The position numbers and the translations under genes were made by a program. The notes below the pieces were generated by a model. The model saw only the letters and a program-made list of their open reading frames with translations, was not told the origin of the DNA and searched no databases. A stretch of DNA of 8,404 bases from the NCBI GenBank assembly GCA_017440445.1, contig JAFSHE010000312.1, forward strand, positions 1 through 8,404. Direction: 5' to 3'. The stretch comes from Oscillospiraceae bacterium (GTDB lineage: Bacteria > Bacillota_A > Clostridia > Oscillospirales > Ruminococcaceae). Of the stretch, positions 7,124 to 8,404 are shown one piece after another (positions within the stretch are counted from its first letter, which is position 1; every line of letters begins with the position of its first letter).

Positions 7124-7993
7124 ATGGAAAATAAAAAAGTCGGAATTCTTGCGGAATGTGTATGCGATCTTCCCAAAAAGACTCTGCGAGAGCTTGGCGT
7201 GGATATCCTTTACTTCCTTATAGAAACGGAAACAGGCATCTTTACCGACACAGATGAGATAACCGCCGAAAACATTATATCTCACATGGAATCAGGAGGA
7301 CAGAAAACCAAATCCTCTCCCCCCTCCCCCGATGTATACATAAAGGCTTTTGAAAAGGATCTGAAAAAGTACGACGAAGTTATTCATGTTGCGATAAGCT
7401 CACAGGTAAGCAACTCCTGTACCAACGCAAGAAAGGCTGTCGAAATGATGGGCGACGACGGAAAGCGCATACATATTTTCGACTCCGGTCATCTTTCCTC
7501 GGGACTTGGCTTTTTCGTTATGCGTGCGGCAGAGCTTGCAAACAGCGGCTGCAGCGCAGATATGATACTGGCAGAGCTTGAAAGCATGAAGGGTCGGGTA
7601 TCCACCACTTTTTTAACGCAGAACGCTGATTATCTTCACCGTAACGGTCTGGTTCCTAAGTTCATCAAGAATGTATGCAGCTGGTTCAGGATACATCCTG
7701 TACTGTGTCTTAAAGAGGATGGCAGGCTAAGCGTAAAGAATATCATCTTCGGAAACTATACTTCGGCATGCAGACACTATGTCAGAACTAATCTTAAAGG
7801 AAGAAGCGATATTGACAAAAGATGTGCATTTATTACTCATGTTGGCTGTGACCTTTCCCTGCTGAATGTAATAAAAAACGAGATAAACAAGCACTGTCAT
7901 TTCAACGAGCTGAATGTGACAAGTGCATCAGCCACTATTTCCAGCAACTGCGGACCAGGCACATTCGGTGTTCTTTTTATAACGAATGAATAG
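7124..7993 (+). CDS. DegV-family protein (EDD fold, fatty-acid-binding type), divergent
   Basis: Cytoplasmic protein of 289 residues, normal length for the family, with no signal peptide or membrane segment. Family marks in order: a start like the DegV T-D-S-x-x-D-L-P motif but written A-E-C-V-C-D-L-P (10-17); T62 to P69 matching the T-S-x-P-S-P segment; V-A-I-S-S-x-V-S-N-S (89-98) matching the S-S-x-L-S-G-T block; D-S-G-H-L-S-S-G-L-G (120-129); H-P-V-L-C-L-K-E-D-G (191-200); and C-terminal G-P-G-T-F-G (277-282). Known members (FakB) bind a fatty acid and present it to the kinase FakA for phosphorylation. Here the usual G-G-R-I after the Y-L segment reads N-G-L-V (174-177), and the residues before G-P-G are S-S-N-C rather than containing the usual His, so classical FakB chemistry may not hold. 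Cysteines are numerous. It lies between two phosphorelay parts, which suggests a signalling or ligand-binding role (inference). Confidence 0.85.
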   Translation: MENKKVGILAECVCDLPKKTLRELGVDILYFLIETETGIFTDTDEITAENIISHMESGGQKTKSSPPSPDVYIKAFEKDLKKYDEVIHVAISSQVSNSCTNARKAVEMMGDDGKRIHIFDSGHLSSGLGFFVMRAAELANSGCSADMILAELESMKGRVSTTFLTQNADYLHRNGLVPKFIKNVCSWFRIHPVLCLKEDGRLSVKNIIFGNYTSACRHYVRTNLKGRSDIDKRCAFITHVGCDLSLLNVIKNEINKHCHFNELNVTSASATISSNCGPGTFGVLFITNE

Positions 7994-8004
7994 CATTTAA
8001 ACAG

Positions 8005-8010
8005 AAGGAG
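8005..8010 (+). promoter_or_regulatory. Ribosome site that decides the response regulator start
   Basis: AAGGAG lies 6 nt before the ATG at 8017 but only 2 nt before another ATG at 8013. The 8013 frame stops after ten codons, at 8043-8045, while the 8017 frame opens directly into a receiver domain (M-K-H-I-L-I-V-D-D). The 8017 start is therefore chosen. Confidence 0.75.
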
Positions 8011-8016
8011 TTATGT

Positions 8017-8404
8017 ATGAAGCATATTCTGATCGTAGACGATAACAAATCAAATCTCGCAGCGGCAAAGACCGTTCTTTGCGACAGCTATAAGATCACA
8101 GCGGTAACGATGGGTCAGCAGGCGCTGAAGTTCCTTGAAAACAACACCTGTGATCTTATTCTTCTCGACATCAATATGCCCGAAATGGACGGCTTTGAGG
8201 TTATGGAGAAGATCAAGGCTAATGAACAGCGTTCCTCTATCCCGATAATCTTCCTTACAGCAGACGACGACGCCGAAACTGAAAACCGCTGTCTTGAGGC
8301 AGGTGCTATGGACTTTATCGCAAAGCCCTTCGTTCCCTCTGTAATGCGTCTGCGTATAGGCCGTATCCTTGAGCTTGAGGACATGCGTAAGAAGCTTGCA
8401 GACA
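8017..8404 (+). CDS. Response regulator, receiver domain (partial, 3' end beyond window)
   Basis: The first 129 codons, running off the right edge. A complete receiver domain fills residues 1-120: acidic pair D8/D9, phospho-acceptor Asp51 in L-L-D-I-N-M-P-E-M-D-G, switch Thr81, and Lys103 in A-K-P-F. All residues needed for phosphorylation and signal switching are present. The last visible part (about 110-129, R-I-G-R-I-L-E-L-E-D-M-R-K-K-L) is a charged helix of the kind that links a receiver to an output domain such as a GGDEF, HD-GYP or kinase-type module; which one follows cannot be seen. It is the fourth gene of the probable operon, 23 bp after the DegV-family stop. It is the obvious candidate to accept phosphate from His774 in the Hpt of the second kinase (inference from order). 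Confidence 0.92.
   Translation, partial: MKHILIVDDNKSNLAAAKTVLCDSYKITAVTMGQQALKFLENNTCDLILLDINMPEMDGFEVMEKIKANEQRSSIPIIFLTADDDAETENRCLEAGAMDFIAKPFVPSVMRLRIGRILELEDMRKKLAD

Noticed and set aside
6710..7285. Minus-strand open frame spanning the kinase/DegV junction
   Set aside because: Overlaps two clear genes on the other strand and has no promoter or ribosome site of its own.
8013..8045. Ten-codon open frame starting at the ATG 4 nt before the response regulator start
   Set aside because: Only 2 nt from the ribosome site, ends quickly and overlaps the real start; probably chance.

Overview
The window looks like chromosomal DNA of a Gram-positive anaerobe of the Ruminococcus/Oscillospiraceae type. 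This is inferred from strong AGGAGG-type ribosome sites, a lipobox lipoprotein with a Ser/Thr/Gly-rich linker typical of clostridial solute-binding proteins, a moderate GC content judged by eye, and hybrid kinases carrying the D-H-M-M-P-x-M-D-G receiver signature. No species can be named from the sequence alone. I saw no mobile element, RNA gene or CRISPR array.

Layout: the left edge (1-408, minus strand) holds the 5' end of a secreted lipoprotein that resembles an ABC-transporter solute-binding protein. A compact divergent control region (409-593) carries two near-consensus vegetative promoters facing away from each other, with a 61-bp AT-rich space between their -35 boxes. To the right, four plus-strand genes are packed with gaps of 24, 32 and 23 bp and no visible terminator, so they are probably one operon: a 1227-residue hybrid histidine kinase with two extracellular sensor domains (594-4277), a 929-residue hybrid histidine kinase with a polytopic membrane input domain (4302-7091), a DegV-family protein (7124-7993), and the start of a response regulator (8017 to the right edge).

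The main point of interest is the architecture of the first kinase. It reads as TM-Cache-TM-DHp followed by TM-Cache-TM-DHp-CA-receiver-Hpt. The first DHp hairpin has Tyr328 where the phospho-accepting His should be and has no ATPase domain. The C-terminal Hpt-like bundle has Asn1167 where its phospho-His should be. The protein therefore keeps one working-looking kinase core and one receiver, flanked by two dead phosphotransfer helical bundles. The second kinase keeps an intact Hpt (His774) and adds a degenerate receiver that the first lacks.

A reasonable inference is a cooperative phosphorelay: the first kinase integrates two extracellular signals and phosphorylates its own Asp1024. It would then depend on the Hpt of the second kinase to pass phosphate to the downstream regulator (Asp51). 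The DegV-family protein may add a lipid-type signal, though it has lost several family motifs. The divergent lipoprotein may supply a ligand link to the Cache sensors or be a regulated target. These connections come from gene order and residues only.
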